64,000 nucleotides of DNA from Vibrio litoralis DSM 17657 (GTDB lineage: Bacteria > Pseudomonadota > Gammaproteobacteria > Enterobacterales > Vibrionaceae), in the NCBI RefSeq assembly GCF_000426765.1, contig NZ_AUFZ01000022.1, positions 1 to 64,000 of the forward strand. Reading direction: 5' to 3'. Below the pieces are notes generated by a model. It saw only the letters and a program-made list of their open reading frames with translations. It was not told the origin of the DNA and ran no database searches. Positions 28,014 to 37,737 of this stretch are shown in pieces (position 1 is the stretch's first letter; each line of letters starts with the position of its first letter). A program made the position numbers and the translations under genes.

Positions 28014-29327
28014 TTAATTAGGGTTATTACCTTGCTGCAAAACTCGAACTTCACGTTGCGGGAACGGAATAACAAAACCATTTTCTCGCATCGCTTCAAA
28101 GATCATGAGCAACAAATCCCCACCCACTCGATTTTTACCATCATCAATCCCTTCCATCCAGAACTCAACGAACATATTTACCCCAGAATCACCAAAGCCA
28201 TCAATTTCACAATCTGGCTGTTCTTCAAACGGCACGCCTTCTCCACTAATTACCTGTTCGTGCTGCGCAACCGTCTGCTTAATGATTTCAACCAGTTTCC
28301 TGATGTCCGTATCGTAAGCGACAGAAAAATCGACACGATATCTCTGCTTTTGGTTTTTATGAGTCCAGTTAGTAAAGCTCTCAGTTACAAACCTCTCATT
28401 GGGCACCATGATGTCTTTACCATCAAAAGTTTCCAGTGTGGTTGAACGTAGCGTCGATTCACGCACTATTCCAGTACGCCCATCTTCCAACTCAATATAG
28501 TCACCAATCGAAATAGAACGATCTAATAAAATGATAATGCCGGAAATAAAATTAGATGCGATAGCTTGCAAACCAAATCCAAGTCCGACCCCCAGTGCGC
28601 CACCAAAGACCGCCAACGCGGTTAAATTAATCCCCATTACCTTGAGAAGTAGCAAGGAGAACAACACAAACACGGTGACTTCAAATAACTTTGCCGCCAC
28701 TTCTTTGGTTCTAAAATCGAGCTTTTCTTGACGACGAATCAGCTCTTTTCCTGTCACATTAGAAATTCGACCAAGCCAGAATAATACCGATCCCAGTAGA
28801 ACCACTCTCACCACATCATAAAAAGAGATTTGGATGTCACCGAACCCAAGCTTCATGGTTTCAAGGATAGTTATAATTGGCGTAAGTAAGTTAACTAGGT
28901 GGAGAAAAAGTAATGGAAGGCCAATATAGCGGAACACAAAGCGGATAAAATCGGAACGAACAAAATCATGGGTGACTCGATTACAAATCAGTAGTATCGC
29001 AATAACCAACGCCGTATTAATAAGCCAAGAGTGCCCTAATAGTTTTTGAACAATTTCGATAAAAAACATCAAAATAAAAACAGTGATAATCGGAAAAACC
29101 AAATTGCCAAGCTTACTGGAAATTTTACGTAGTTGATTCGCCTCCTCTTGCTTGGCCACCTTTGTTAATGCAGGCACATTTCTACGGATCGTTTTTGCGC
29201 ATAAAAAGGAACAGCCAAACACAATCAACACAATAACAAGCTGGATATAAGTCTCGGTTTGCATCAATGCTTCAAACACCTGCTGACTAGCCTGCTGTGC
29301 GATGTCTATGTAATGCTTAAAATCCAT
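28014..29327 (-). CDS. MscS-family mechanosensitive channel (437 residues)
   Basis: An inner-membrane channel expected to open on osmotic downshock. Five or so hydrophobic segments precede the conserved pore helix and beta domain: 'AVFGGALGVGLGFGLQAIAS' near residue 235, 'IILLDRSISIGDYIELEDGR' near 262, 'RSTTLETFDGKDIMVPNERF' near 291. The alternating Gly/Ala pore-helix pattern is that of MscS. The protein is longer than E. coli MscS (286 residues), with extra N-terminal membrane helices. A second MscS homologue lies at 57554. Confidence 0.9.
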   Translation of the reverse strand: MDFKHYIDIAQQASQQVFEALMQTETYIQLVIVLIVFGCSFLCAKTIRRNVPALTKVAKQEEANQLRKISSKLGNLVFPIITVFILMFFIEIVQKLLGHSWLINTALVIAILLICNRVTHDFVRSDFIRFVFRYIGLPLLFLHLVNLLTPIITILETMKLGFGDIQISFYDVVRVVLLGSVLFWLGRISNVTGKELIRRQEKLDFRTKEVAAKLFEVTVFVLFSLLLLKVMGINLTALAVFGGALGVGLGFGLQAIASNFISGIIILLDRSISIGDYIELEDGRTGIVRESTLRSTTLETFDGKDIMVPNERFVTESFTNWTHKNQKQRYRVDFSVAYDTDIRKLVEIIKQTVAQHEQVISGEGVPFEEQPDCEIDGFGDSGVNMFVEFWMEGIDDGKNRVGGDLLLMIFEAMRENGFVIPFPQREVRVLQQGNNPN

Positions 29328-29419
29328 TTACCTTCCTTCATTTTGAATATCACCACTATGAATATAGTGGCTAGGTTTAAGTATATGCTTGATTTACAAG
29401 AGCAAGGACTTATAAAAGT

Positions 29420-29453
29420 AAAAAAGCCTAAGTAGGTCTCACTTAGGCTTTCA
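29420..29453 (-). terminator. Intrinsic terminator of the Nramp-like gene
   Basis: On the minus strand, aaagcctaagtg pairs with the mirrored cacttaggcttt-type arm (aagcctaagt / acttaggctt on plus), followed by a T run. It lies 60 bp after the stop of the 29512-30807 gene. Confidence 0.75.
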
Positions 29454-29511
29454 AATAACTAGGGCTTTAAAATAACTTGAGCTTTCAAATAGAAGCTTCT
29501 GGCTATGCTGC

Positions 29512-30807
29512 TTACATGAACCAACTCCACCAAATAAAGGCCGCTAGGAACCCAAATAGATAAACAAAACCAACCCAAGACAGTACTTTCAGTTTACCCG
29601 TAAATTTAAGGTTGTCCGGTAAGTTAGTTTTTGTCACTAGTTTATAATTCAAAACCGCAAAGATCGGGGTCGTCATAAAGGCTAAGATCATCGCAAAATG
29701 CATCATCGCCATTAATGATGAAGTGAAAAATAGAATAACCGAAAAGGCCAATAAACTCACAATCACCATCCAGATATTTAACAAACCTTTCGCTTCAGTT
29801 GGATGGCTTTCCTCTGATTTTTTGCTTAGCAATAAGGTGCTTTCGGTTAACACTCGAGAGTAACCATCAATACAAGTAATGGTACTACCGAAGATACAAA
29901 AGAAAGCAATCACCGCAATAAGGTAACGAGACCACTCACCAATAGATGCCGTGTACATGCTGACTAATTGGTGAGAGAAGCCAATACCAGAGGTTTTAAG
30001 TGTTTCGCCACTACCATTTAATACTAGTGCGCCAAGAGATAGAAACACTATCGCTAGAGTAGCGGTGCCGATATAACCCACATTGAAATCAAATAATGCA
30101 GATCGCGCCGTCACTTTTTGCTCCTTGCTTTGTGACTTTAGCCACAGCGAGTTAAAACAAGAAATTTCAATTGGTGCTGGCATCCAGCCCATCATGATCA
30201 CAATAAAACCAAAAGCAGCCATCGTCCAAGCTGACGGGCTTTGATACTCCGCAGGTGCAACTGCGCCATTACTTGCAGCAATCATCACAGCCAGTACTGT
30301 GGTCACCACTAACACCCCCATGATAACTTTAGATAAAGTACTCAGTGCTTTGAAATGTCCAGTGACCAAAATGGCTAAACAGACAACTAAGATACCACCA
30401 GAGATAACCGGGATAGATAATGAGATCGGCAAGAAGTACCCCATTAAGCTGGCACTAAACATCAATAATGCGGCCACATTTACAAACGCAGATACAAAAT
30501 TAAGGATATTAAATAACCACAGGTATCCAACCCCCATTTGGTGATAGCCCTGTACTAAACTTTGCCCTGTGCCCACCGTATATTGAACGCCTGCTCTAAA
30601 AAATGGGTATTTAAAGAAGTTTACTAGCAGGATAAGCGCCGCGAGTTGCCAGCCATAAATAGCGCCTGCTTGTGTGGATGACACTAAATGCGAACCACCG
30701 ACAGCTGCCGAAGCCATCATGACGCCAGGGCCTAGTGCTTTAATTAGAGCGGTTTTCTTACTGATATCCCCTGCGTGAGGAGCTGAAACTGTGGCAGTAT
30801 TTTCCAT
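29512..30807 (-). CDS. Nramp-like transporter lacking the canonical metal-binding motif
   Basis: An inner-membrane transporter of 431 residues with about eleven hydrophobic segments. The order and spacing match the Nramp (SLC11/MntH) fold: 'LGPGVMMASAAVGGSHLVSS' with 'TQAGAIYGWQ' at residue 29 is the first helix, and 'MGWMPAPIEISCFNSLW' near residue 206 the sixth. However, the DPGN of helix 1 is replaced by 'VGGSH' and the MPH of helix 6 by 'MPAP', so manganese/iron transport cannot be assumed. Related sequences are generally annotated as Nramp family divalent metal transporters. It has its own terminator and no metal regulator nearby. Confidence 0.75.
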   Translation of the reverse strand: MENTATVSAPHAGDISKKTALIKALGPGVMMASAAVGGSHLVSSTQAGAIYGWQLAALILLVNFFKYPFFRAGVQYTVGTGQSLVQGYHQMGVGYLWLFNILNFVSAFVNVAALLMFSASLMGYFLPISLSIPVISGGILVVCLAILVTGHFKALSTLSKVIMGVLVVTTVLAVMIAASNGAVAPAEYQSPSAWTMAAFGFIVIMMGWMPAPIEISCFNSLWLKSQSKEQKVTARSALFDFNVGYIGTATLAIVFLSLGALVLNGSGETLKTSGIGFSHQLVSMYTASIGEWSRYLIAVIAFFCIFGSTITCIDGYSRVLTESTLLLSKKSEESHPTEAKGLLNIWMVIVSLLAFSVILFFTSSLMAMMHFAMILAFMTTPIFAVLNYKLVTKTNLPDNLKFTGKLKVLSWVGFVYLFGFLAAFIWWSWFM

Positions 30808-31183
30808 ATCTTGTCCTTAATGAAGCAAGTGAATTGATTGAATATTCAATTCCAAGCTTTTTATTGTTATTGCCTTCCATTGCCATCAGTAATGTTGATA
30901 ACTCATTTGGCTTTTTGGGGGAGAGACACGCAACGTACCTATCTTATTGATAAAAGAGTTAACGTTACTTTTTAGAACATTCTGCTAACTTTATGACAAA
31001 GAAACAAGGGTTGGAATAACAGCAACAGAACTATTGACTACTAATGACATTAGGTTTAGTAATTTACTTCAACCCTATACTGGTAACAGAATCACTGACT
31101 TGTTTTTAACGCCAAAAATAACATAAAAAAAAGCTGACCATCAGGCCAGCTTCTCAGTCATTCTTTGTCGAACTCAGTTTGAA
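30808..31183. other. Gene-free region between the Nramp-like gene and a small ORF
   Basis: These 376 bp show no coding frame. The part next to 30808 should hold the promoter of the Nramp-like gene. A terminator for the small ORF lies at 31121-31153. No manganese or iron regulator box is obvious by eye. Confidence 0.4.
31121..31153 (-). terminator. Intrinsic terminator of the 31.2-kb small ORF
   Basis: On the minus strand an agaagctggcc / ggtcagctt hairpin is followed by eight T residues (the A run at 31120-31129 on the plus strand). It lies about 30 bp after the stop of the small ORF, which supports that ORF being transcribed. Confidence 0.75.
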
Positions 31184-31372
31184 TTAATATAAACCAAGGT
31201 CTTTTTGCAAATGTGAAGATAACGATGAAGCGTCATAAGCCGAAGTCACTGGCTTTTTGCTTGCTCCAAATAATACGTCCACAATGTGCATCATCAATCC
31301 TTTGACGTTAACCGAGTAGGTTTTTTGATCCATAGATGGTGTTGCAACTGTTTCTAAAATTGCTTGTGTCAT
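31184..31372 (-). CDS. Small protein of 62 residues, unknown function
   Basis: I do not recognise this protein. It starts 'MTQAILETVATPSMDQKTYS', has a mildly hydrophobic centre ('VKGLMMHIVDVLFGAS') that could be an amphipathic helix, and ends 'SLSSHLQKDLGLY'. The frame also reads from a GTG at 31384, but the ATG at 31372 has a better-placed purine-rich site. A good terminator directly after it and an isolated position argue that it is real. The layout and size recall DUF1127-like stress proteins, but the sequence does not support that name. Confidence 0.55.
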   Translation of the reverse strand: MTQAILETVATPSMDQKTYSVNVKGLMMHIVDVLFGASKKPVTSAYDASSLSSHLQKDLGLY

Positions 31373-31625
31373 CTTTGTACTCACTCTAATTTAACTATCA
31401 ATTTGAGCGTATAATAAAAGTACAAAAGACGAGTTAACAATGAAAAATAGCCAGCATTCGCATTAGTTTTTCTAATTTACAAAACATTAACACCCTGTGA
31501 CTACTATAAAAATTCAACGCATTAAAAAACAACAACTTAGATCAAATATTAAGCAAAGCGTTATAGCAAGAATAGTTGGCTTAACACTTTGTTAACTATT
31601 ATTTATTTTGAATGAGAACGAAATC

Positions 31626-32240
31626 TTAATTCGCTATCCACTGAGTCTCAATCAGCAGTTGATCGTATTGCTTAATTCTTGCAGTAAAGATATCACCTTC
31701 ATGCACCACACCGACACCACTTGGGGTGCCTGTCATGATCACATCGCCGTTATTTAAGGTGGTATACGATTTCACTTCACTCAAAATATCATCTGGGGTA
31801 TACATCATATTCATTACCCCACCCGCTTGTACTCGTAGCCCATTGATCAGAAGCTCTAATGACAATCCTTGCCAATTACCGCCCTTTAACGAGACAAACT
31901 TACTTAACACAGCAGAGCCATCGAAAGCTTTCGCTCGCTCCCAAGGTAACTGCTTTGCTTTCAATTGAGATTGTAATTCGCGCTTAGTGAGATCGAGACC
32001 AAAACCGACCGCATGTATTTCACCATTTTTAATGCTAAAGCAAATCTCACCTTCGTAATGCAATGGCTCTTGATGAAAGGAGTTTAACTGGTTAGTAATT
32101 GAAGTACTCGGCTTATTAAATACCACCATTTGATCTGGCATTGCATTATTTAGCTCTTTGACGTGCTCGGCATAATTTCGGCCTACACACACTACCTTTG
32201 AGGGCTTCTGCTTTTTATTATCTACCAGTATTGTTGTCAT
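31626..32240 (-). CDS. Fumarylacetoacetate hydrolase family protein
   Basis: A 204-residue single-domain FAH-family enzyme; relatives act as acylpyruvases or oxaloacetate tautomerases/decarboxylases. The metal-binding pattern is present: 'CVGRNYAEHVKELN' at residue 18, 'HYEGEICFSI' near 60 with the acidic ligands, then 'AFDGSAVLSKFV' and 'IMTGTPSGVGVVHEGD' near 172. I place the start at 32240, after AAGGGA; an extension to 32285 runs into sbcC. It follows sbcC by 31 bp on the same strand and may share its transcript, though no functional link is evident. Confidence 0.85.
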   Translation of the reverse strand: MTTILVDNKKQKPSKVVCVGRNYAEHVKELNNAMPDQMVVFNKPSTSITNQLNSFHQEPLHYEGEICFSIKNGEIHAVGFGLDLTKRELQSQLKAKQLPWERAKAFDGSAVLSKFVSLKGGNWQGLSLELLINGLRVQAGGVMNMMYTPDDILSEVKSYTTLNNGDVIMTGTPSGVGVVHEGDIFTARIKQYDQLLIETQWIAN

Positions 32241-32271
32241 TGTTGTCCCTTTAATGTTGGGTAGTTTGCTA

Positions 32272-35200
32272 TTAAGCCGACACACGGAAAGAAGAGTCTA
32301 ATTCACTCATTCCAAGTCCGTTGCGTTTATGCACTTTAATTTGTACTGGAATACGCTCTTTCATGGCATCTATATGACTGATCACACCAATCATTTTACC
32401 GGATGCATTTAAGTTATCTAATGCGTTTAAAGCCATATCGAGCGTATCAGCATCCAATGTACCAAAACCTTCATCCAAGAATAAAGAATCAATACTGGTT
32501 TTGTGACTGACCAAATCCGACAATGCGAGCGCTAAAGCTAGGCTCACTAAAAAGCTTTCACCACCAGACAAAGTCTTCGTATCTCGAACCGTGTCGCCTT
32601 GCCAAGTGTCTATCACTGATAACGCCAATCCGTCCGTTGATACACTAGCAGTAGGTGGATGGGCATTCTCAGCCATTGAAACCCCAGAACGCTGCAATAA
32701 ATAGCGTCCATGCAGCCGTTCCAATTGTTTATTGGCTAAATACACAAGGTTGTCTAAAGTGAGTCCTTGAGCAAATTTTCGGAATTTATCACCACTTTTA
32801 GAACCAATTAAGGCATGTAGGTATTGCCAGTCATCATAATGGGATTGTTGTGATTCTATCTGTTTAAATAGCTCAACTTGCCCTTCACGCCTGCGCTTGT
32901 CACTCAATAATTCGTGTTCAATTTGTCCAATGCGGTAGGTTTGGCGATCTAAGATTTCACTCACTTCTTGAAGGCTTTTTAACACCGTTTCGCAATCCGT
33001 CTTCATCCACTGAGACGCCTTTTCATGCTGTTGAATACTACCCCACTGTTTATTGGCATTGTCCACTAACGCCACCGCTCGCTCAGCTTGATTATTTATC
33101 TCTTGCTGCAAGGTGATGAGTTTCTGTCTTTCATTTTCATCTAATAAGGCTGCTTCAAACATGGCTTGATCTTCAAACGGACTTTGAGCAAGCGCTTGTT
33201 GCCAATCTAGCTGTGCCTTTTTATAAGTTTGAGTTTGTTGTTCAAACTGATTTTTAGTACTGCCAATCTCACCGGATAATTTTTCTAACTGAACTTGCAG
33301 ACTATGCCACTGTTGTTGTGCGACTTGATAGGCTTGTTCCGTTTCATCTAATTGCTTTTGACTCGCTTGTTTTTCTTCTGCAATGCTTCGCTTACCAAAT
33401 AATGCCAACCGTTCTTGTTTTTTCTGTGCGAGAAATTCAACTTGATCCGCAAGAGCCTTGTTCATTTCATCTGCAAGATTTTGCTTTTCTTGCAGTAATT
33501 GATTCAAACGAACTTCATTTTGTTGTACTTGCGCCAGTTTGTGCATCAGTTCAGTAGATTGCTGATTATATTGCTGCCACCGCTTCGATGCGTGACGCTT
33601 TTGCTCTAACCAATGACTTAATGGCGAAACATCAGTTGGGCTACCCTCTACCAATGAATAGTCAGGCAAGCTATAGCCTAAAGCCCTCCATTGATCACTC
33701 AAGGTTTGATAGATTGTCGCTCTATCTTCTTGCAGGCTTTGTAATGATTGAAGCTTGGCATCATCTTGTTTTAGCAATACTTGCTCTTGTTGCTTAAGCC
33801 CTTCAAGCGAGGCTTTTACTTTTTCTTGCTGAAAATTACTTAATTGCAGCGCTTCCTTGCAAGTACTCAATTGCTTTTCAGCCTGTTGAAGCTGAGACAA
33901 GTTCGCTTTAATGGCTTCGATTTGCCTAGGAACGTCAACCTCATACCGCTGCAGTTGCTTTGAGTCTTCAATCGCAAACAGTGGTAATGTTTGATTGCTA
34001 AAACTTTGCTGCCATTGTTGTTCAATGTCGCTCAACTCAGCTTTATCTTGCTGCTGTTTTTGCGTTAATTCAGTTATATACCGAGCCGTAGAATCTAGTT
34101 GTGAGCGAGCTTGCATGCCTTGCGCTTCAATCGTCTTTATCTCTGTTTCGGCGCGTTCTTTATCAAGACTGACTTGCGAGCGGTTCAGTGTCGTTGAATG
34201 CTCTAAAGCCGGATGTTCCAATGAACCGCACAAAGGACACGCTTCACCCGCTTGTAATTTGGCACGATAATCGGCAAATTGCGTGTCTTGATCGATAAGA
34301 GTTTTATAGCTTTGTATTTCAGCGTCTTTGGCTTTATAAGCCAGACGTAATGATGCGCAATTATCGGTGAGTTGTTGATGCTGTTTATTTTGCTCAATCA
34401 ATACCTGAGCTTCACGTAGAATGGTTTGCGATAACTTTGCCCATGTATCGTGCTTAATTTTTAATTGATAAATAAAATGGCGATGTTGATCTTTTTCTTC
34501 TAACTCTTGAGACAATTGCTCCGCATTTTTTTGTTCATCGGTATTGAGAGATAACCAGGTTTGATTGGCAGCTTGATACAGCGCTTGTTTACCATGAACT
34601 TCCGCTTGGCATTGCTGAAAGTGTTTTTCTTCTGCTGCGATCGTATTAGCCAGCTGATCTTTTGCTTGTTGCTCGGCTTGAATAGTCTTATTTAGCTCGA
34701 CTATTTCACGCCCCTTTTGTGCCATTTGTTCAACTTGCAACTGCCATGAATTTAGGTGTTGAGAGATCACCTCATCATTCGCATGCTTATCTAAATACTC
34801 TCGACAAGTCGTCTGTTGTGTTTGAGCTTGACCTAAAGCAGATTTAACTTGGCGAAGCTCTTGCTGTACGGTATTAAGCTGCTTATTTTCATTTTGGTAT
34901 TGGCTAGTTAAATCGGCAACTTTGCTCTCTTTTTGCTGTATATCTTGATCGAGCGGCAGGACTTGTTCATCAATTAATTTGAATAGATCTCGTTGTGATT
35001 TTTTCTGCTGATCCAATGCAACAGCAGCCTTGTCATGAATGTGTTGTTTCGATTGTTTCTGCTTTTCAAACTCTGAAAATTGTTGCTGCTTTTCATTTAA
35101 TTGAGTGGTAACAGAATCAAGTTGTTGCTTCGCCTGTTGCCATTGCAGGAAAGGCGGTCTCAATTTTTCAGCCGGTTCACTTTTCGCAAGTTTATCCAAC

Positions 35201-36036
35201 TGCGACTGCTCAGCTACTTTTTGCTGATTAACCTTATCTTGTAGTTGCTGCGCTTCTTGAACGGCTTGTTGGGCAGCCTGGTATTGTTGCCACCACTGGT
35301 GATGCTCATTCCAGGCTTGTAATACTTGCTTGTTTTTCTGTTGCTGTTGTTTAACGTCTTCAAGTTCATTATTCAGTTCTGACACTTGCTCTAAAGACAG
35401 AAGTTGAACACCTTTGGCTTGCGATTCCAGTTCCGCTAATTTTTGTTTGGCGTCGGTGAAGTACTCATGCACTTTCTCTGAAATTTGGCCGTAGATCTCC
35501 GTGCCGGTTAACTCTTCAAGTAGTTCCGCTCGCTCGGATTCTTTCGCATTTAAAAAAGCGGCAAATTGGCCTTGAGACAACATCATTGATTTAGTAAAAC
35601 GTGAAAAGTCGAGACCCGTAATGTCTTTTAACAAAGTGTCTTTTCGTTTTATTTGCGTGGCAAGCATCTTACCGCTTACCACTTCTGCAAGTTCAACTAC
35701 CGCAGATTGTAAATTTCCATCCACTTTGCCCCGAGAACGACGCATGCTCCAAAATGCACGGTAAGCTTTGCCTTTTACTTCGAACTCCACTTCCGCTAAA
35801 CATTCTGTAGTACCTCGAGTCATGATCTCATTGTTTGAAGTAGAGATAAGCCCAAGACGCGGTGTCTGGTGATACAAGGCTAAACACATGGCATCGAGTA
35901 AGGTGGTTTTACCTGCCCCAGTTGGCCCTGTGATTGCAAATAAGCCATTTTCGGCAAATGGAGATTGAGTGAAATCGATCTTCCACTCGCCTTTTAAGGA
36001 ATTTAAATTTTGAAAGCGAACCGTTAAAATTTTCAT
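32272..36036 (-). CDS. sbcC: Exonuclease SbcCD, ATPase subunit SbcC
   Basis: The SMC-like ATPase of the SbcCD complex, which cuts DNA hairpins and processes double-strand ends. The 1254 residues have Walker A 'GPTGAGKTTLLDAMCLALYH' at residue 37, a very long Gln-rich coiled coil, the zinc hook 'GEACPLCGSLEHP' near residue 600 (CPLC), a second coiled coil, then the signature 'TLSGGESFLVSLALALALSD' and Walker B 'LFLDEGFGTLD' near 1180. Its ATG overlaps the sbcD stop (TAATG). It is about 200 residues longer than E. coli SbcC; the extra length is in the coiled coil. Confidence 0.95.
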   Translation of the reverse strand: MKILTVRFQNLNSLKGEWKIDFTQSPFAENGLFAITGPTGAGKTTLLDAMCLALYHQTPRLGLISTSNNEIMTRGTTECLAEVEFEVKGKAYRAFWSMRRSRGKVDGNLQSAVVELAEVVSGKMLATQIKRKDTLLKDITGLDFSRFTKSMMLSQGQFAAFLNAKESERAELLEELTGTEIYGQISEKVHEYFTDAKQKLAELESQAKGVQLLSLEQVSELNNELEDVKQQQQKNKQVLQAWNEHHQWWQQYQAAQQAVQEAQQLQDKVNQQKVAEQSQLDKLAKSEPAEKLRPPFLQWQQAKQQLDSVTTQLNEKQQQFSEFEKQKQSKQHIHDKAAVALDQQKKSQRDLFKLIDEQVLPLDQDIQQKESKVADLTSQYQNENKQLNTVQQELRQVKSALGQAQTQQTTCREYLDKHANDEVISQHLNSWQLQVEQMAQKGREIVELNKTIQAEQQAKDQLANTIAAEEKHFQQCQAEVHGKQALYQAANQTWLSLNTDEQKNAEQLSQELEEKDQHRHFIYQLKIKHDTWAKLSQTILREAQVLIEQNKQHQQLTDNCASLRLAYKAKDAEIQSYKTLIDQDTQFADYRAKLQAGEACPLCGSLEHPALEHSTTLNRSQVSLDKERAETEIKTIEAQGMQARSQLDSTARYITELTQKQQQDKAELSDIEQQWQQSFSNQTLPLFAIEDSKQLQRYEVDVPRQIEAIKANLSQLQQAEKQLSTCKEALQLSNFQQEKVKASLEGLKQQEQVLLKQDDAKLQSLQSLQEDRATIYQTLSDQWRALGYSLPDYSLVEGSPTDVSPLSHWLEQKRHASKRWQQYNQQSTELMHKLAQVQQNEVRLNQLLQEKQNLADEMNKALADQVEFLAQKKQERLALFGKRSIAEEKQASQKQLDETEQAYQVAQQQWHSLQVQLEKLSGEIGSTKNQFEQQTQTYKKAQLDWQQALAQSPFEDQAMFEAALLDENERQKLITLQQEINNQAERAVALVDNANKQWGSIQQHEKASQWMKTDCETVLKSLQEVSEILDRQTYRIGQIEHELLSDKRRREGQVELFKQIESQQSHYDDWQYLHALIGSKSGDKFRKFAQGLTLDNLVYLANKQLERLHGRYLLQRSGVSMAENAHPPTASVSTDGLALSVIDTWQGDTVRDTKTLSGGESFLVSLALALALSDLVSHKTSIDSLFLDEGFGTLDADTLDMALNALDNLNASGKMIGVISHIDAMKERIPVQIKVHKRNGLGMSELDSSFRVSA

Positions 36037-37349
36037 TATTTCACTTCCTTGTCACTAGTATCGCTATTGCCACTTTGTTGCTCTAAGACATCGGAGACGA
36101 CTTGATCAAACTGCTGCATAATTCGTTGTTGTCTAGCCTCTGCCTCTTCTCCTTCAAAGGATTCAAGGCTCATTCGCTTATGAAAAACATCTTGTGGGGT
36201 AAGCTCAGCCAGAGTTTCATTTTTCACTTGAGTAAGTGATTGAACCTGTTGCGAGCGACTACGGCGCAGCTGCAATACTTCAACATTAAGATTTTCCGTC
36301 ATAGCTTGGATTCTAGGTTGTAAATCTGACAAATAATCATCCACTTCTACATGGATACACAACCAGACTGTTTGCTCGATACCTACAAATTGCTGCAATT
36401 GTGACTCTATACTTTCAAGCGATCCTTTCAATGTCATCATGGATTGAAAAAGCGGAATAGGAAGTGGTTCGATTCGCTTACCATTTTCATTGAATTCGAC
36501 TAGCACCACATGTTTATTCGATAACGTTAGCTGGTTTTTTTCTGAGATCTCACTTTCAACAGGTTGAGTTTTAATCTCATCAAAGCTCAACGGAATAGGC
36601 GATCCGCAGTAGCGAATAGATTCAGATTTGGCAACAATTTGTGGCCTGTGTATATGGCCAAGCGCAATATAATCAACCGGTGGAAAAGCTTTGGCATCAA
36701 AAGCTTCAAGTGAACCGATATAAATATCTCGCACAGATTCAGAAGTGGTGATACCTAGCGCCGTTAAATGCCCCGTTGCGATAATTGGCAGATTACGTTT
36801 GAGCTTTTGTTGTTGCTCAGTTTGTATTTCTAAGGCTTTGTCGTGCAAGTTCTGGTAGTGCTGTTGAATGGCCTCACCCAGCGCTTGTTTCTTTTGGGTA
36901 CTCGTTTCTCCCGCGACACTTTGCAATACATCTCGCGGTCGGATAAAAGGAACCGCACACAAAATTGCGCCAGCTTGCTTATTACGATCTTCCAGTAAGA
37001 GCACCTGTTCATTAAGGTTTTCAGTCGTATTCGCAATAACATGGGTATTTAGGCAAGCAAGCAGATCTTTAGATTCATTCAGCATTGAAACCGAATCATG
37101 GTTACCACCCAAAACGATTAATGTTGTACCTAGTTGACTCAATTTCACAACAAACTGATTGTACATTTCTCGGGCGTAACTTGGTGGTGTGCCAGTATCG
37201 AAGACATCTCCCGCAATAATAACCACATCGACTTGTTGAGCTTTAACCAACTCAAGTAGCCAATGAATAAAAGCTTGATGTTCATTCTTGCGACTTTTTG
37301 TGAAGAAGTTTTGACCAAGATGCCAATCTGAAGTGTGGATTATTTTCAT
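36036..37349 (-). CDS. sbcD: Exonuclease SbcCD, nuclease subunit SbcD
   Basis: A manganese-dependent nuclease of the Mre11 family, partner of SbcC. The 437 residues show the phosphoesterase motifs in order: 'TSDWHLGQNF' at residue 7, 'IAGDVFDTGTPP' near 48, 'LGGNHDSVSML' near 81, 'ATGHLTALG' near 183 and 'ALGHIHRPQ' near 222. I place the start at 37349 because 'MKIIHTSDWHLGQ' is the family N-terminus; seven extra codons upstream are unlikely. It opens the sbcDC transcript. An inverted-repeat element lies 34 bp upstream of the start and may carry or disturb its promoter. Confidence 0.95.
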   Translation of the reverse strand: MKIIHTSDWHLGQNFFTKSRKNEHQAFIHWLLELVKAQQVDVVIIAGDVFDTGTPPSYAREMYNQFVVKLSQLGTTLIVLGGNHDSVSMLNESKDLLACLNTHVIANTTENLNEQVLLLEDRNKQAGAILCAVPFIRPRDVLQSVAGETSTQKKQALGEAIQQHYQNLHDKALEIQTEQQQKLKRNLPIIATGHLTALGITTSESVRDIYIGSLEAFDAKAFPPVDYIALGHIHRPQIVAKSESIRYCGSPIPLSFDEIKTQPVESEISEKNQLTLSNKHVVLVEFNENGKRIEPLPIPLFQSMMTLKGSLESIESQLQQFVGIEQTVWLCIHVEVDDYLSDLQPRIQAMTENLNVEVLQLRRSRSQQVQSLTQVKNETLAELTPQDVFHKRMSLESFEGEEAEARQQRIMQQFDQVVSDVLEQQSGNSDTSDKEVK

Positions 37350-37383
37350 AATAAATATTGAGCACGCCAATTTAAAAAGATGA

Positions 37384-37650
37384 TATACCCAAGTAACTTC
37401 AAGATGCAGAATTCAGAGCTATCATCTAGACCTTTAGGCAAGGAAGATTGGCGAAGGAATGTCAGTACCTTTCAAACCAATCTGACGCTGTATAAAGGTT
37501 TGGATGAAGCTCCCGAAGGGCAAGTTAAAACAAGCTTTATGCTGCGTTAAATTGAATAGAGATAGAATAACTATGATCATATTCAATTTGTCTTGCCTAA
37601 AGCTTGTTTTATTCTTGCTGAAACTCGCATCTTGAAATTACTTGGGTATA
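37384..37650. mobile_element. Full-length MITE-like element with TATACCCAAGT ends (267 bp)
   Basis: The left end 'tatacccaagtaacttcaag' with atg mirrors the right end 'catcttgaaattacttgggt' with ata, giving imperfect terminal inverted repeats of about 23 bp. The inside holds a further inverted pair (caagctttatgctgc / gcctaaagcttg region) and no gene. Three shorter relatives occur in this window (13803-13880, 19973-20055, 49143-49182). No transposase is present, so any mobility would have depended on a gene elsewhere. It sits immediately upstream of sbcD. Confidence 0.85.
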
Positions 37651-37737
37651 GATATTGTGCCATAAACGATTGAATAAAAAAGGATGCGCGATGTGTTTTA
37701 TTGCAAATAGTTACCGTAATAACTTTTTTGACAGACA

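Noticed and set aside
33318..34397. Several antisense frames inside sbcC
   Set aside because: They are shadows of a Gln-rich coiled-coil gene, with no ribosome sites and no plausible composition.
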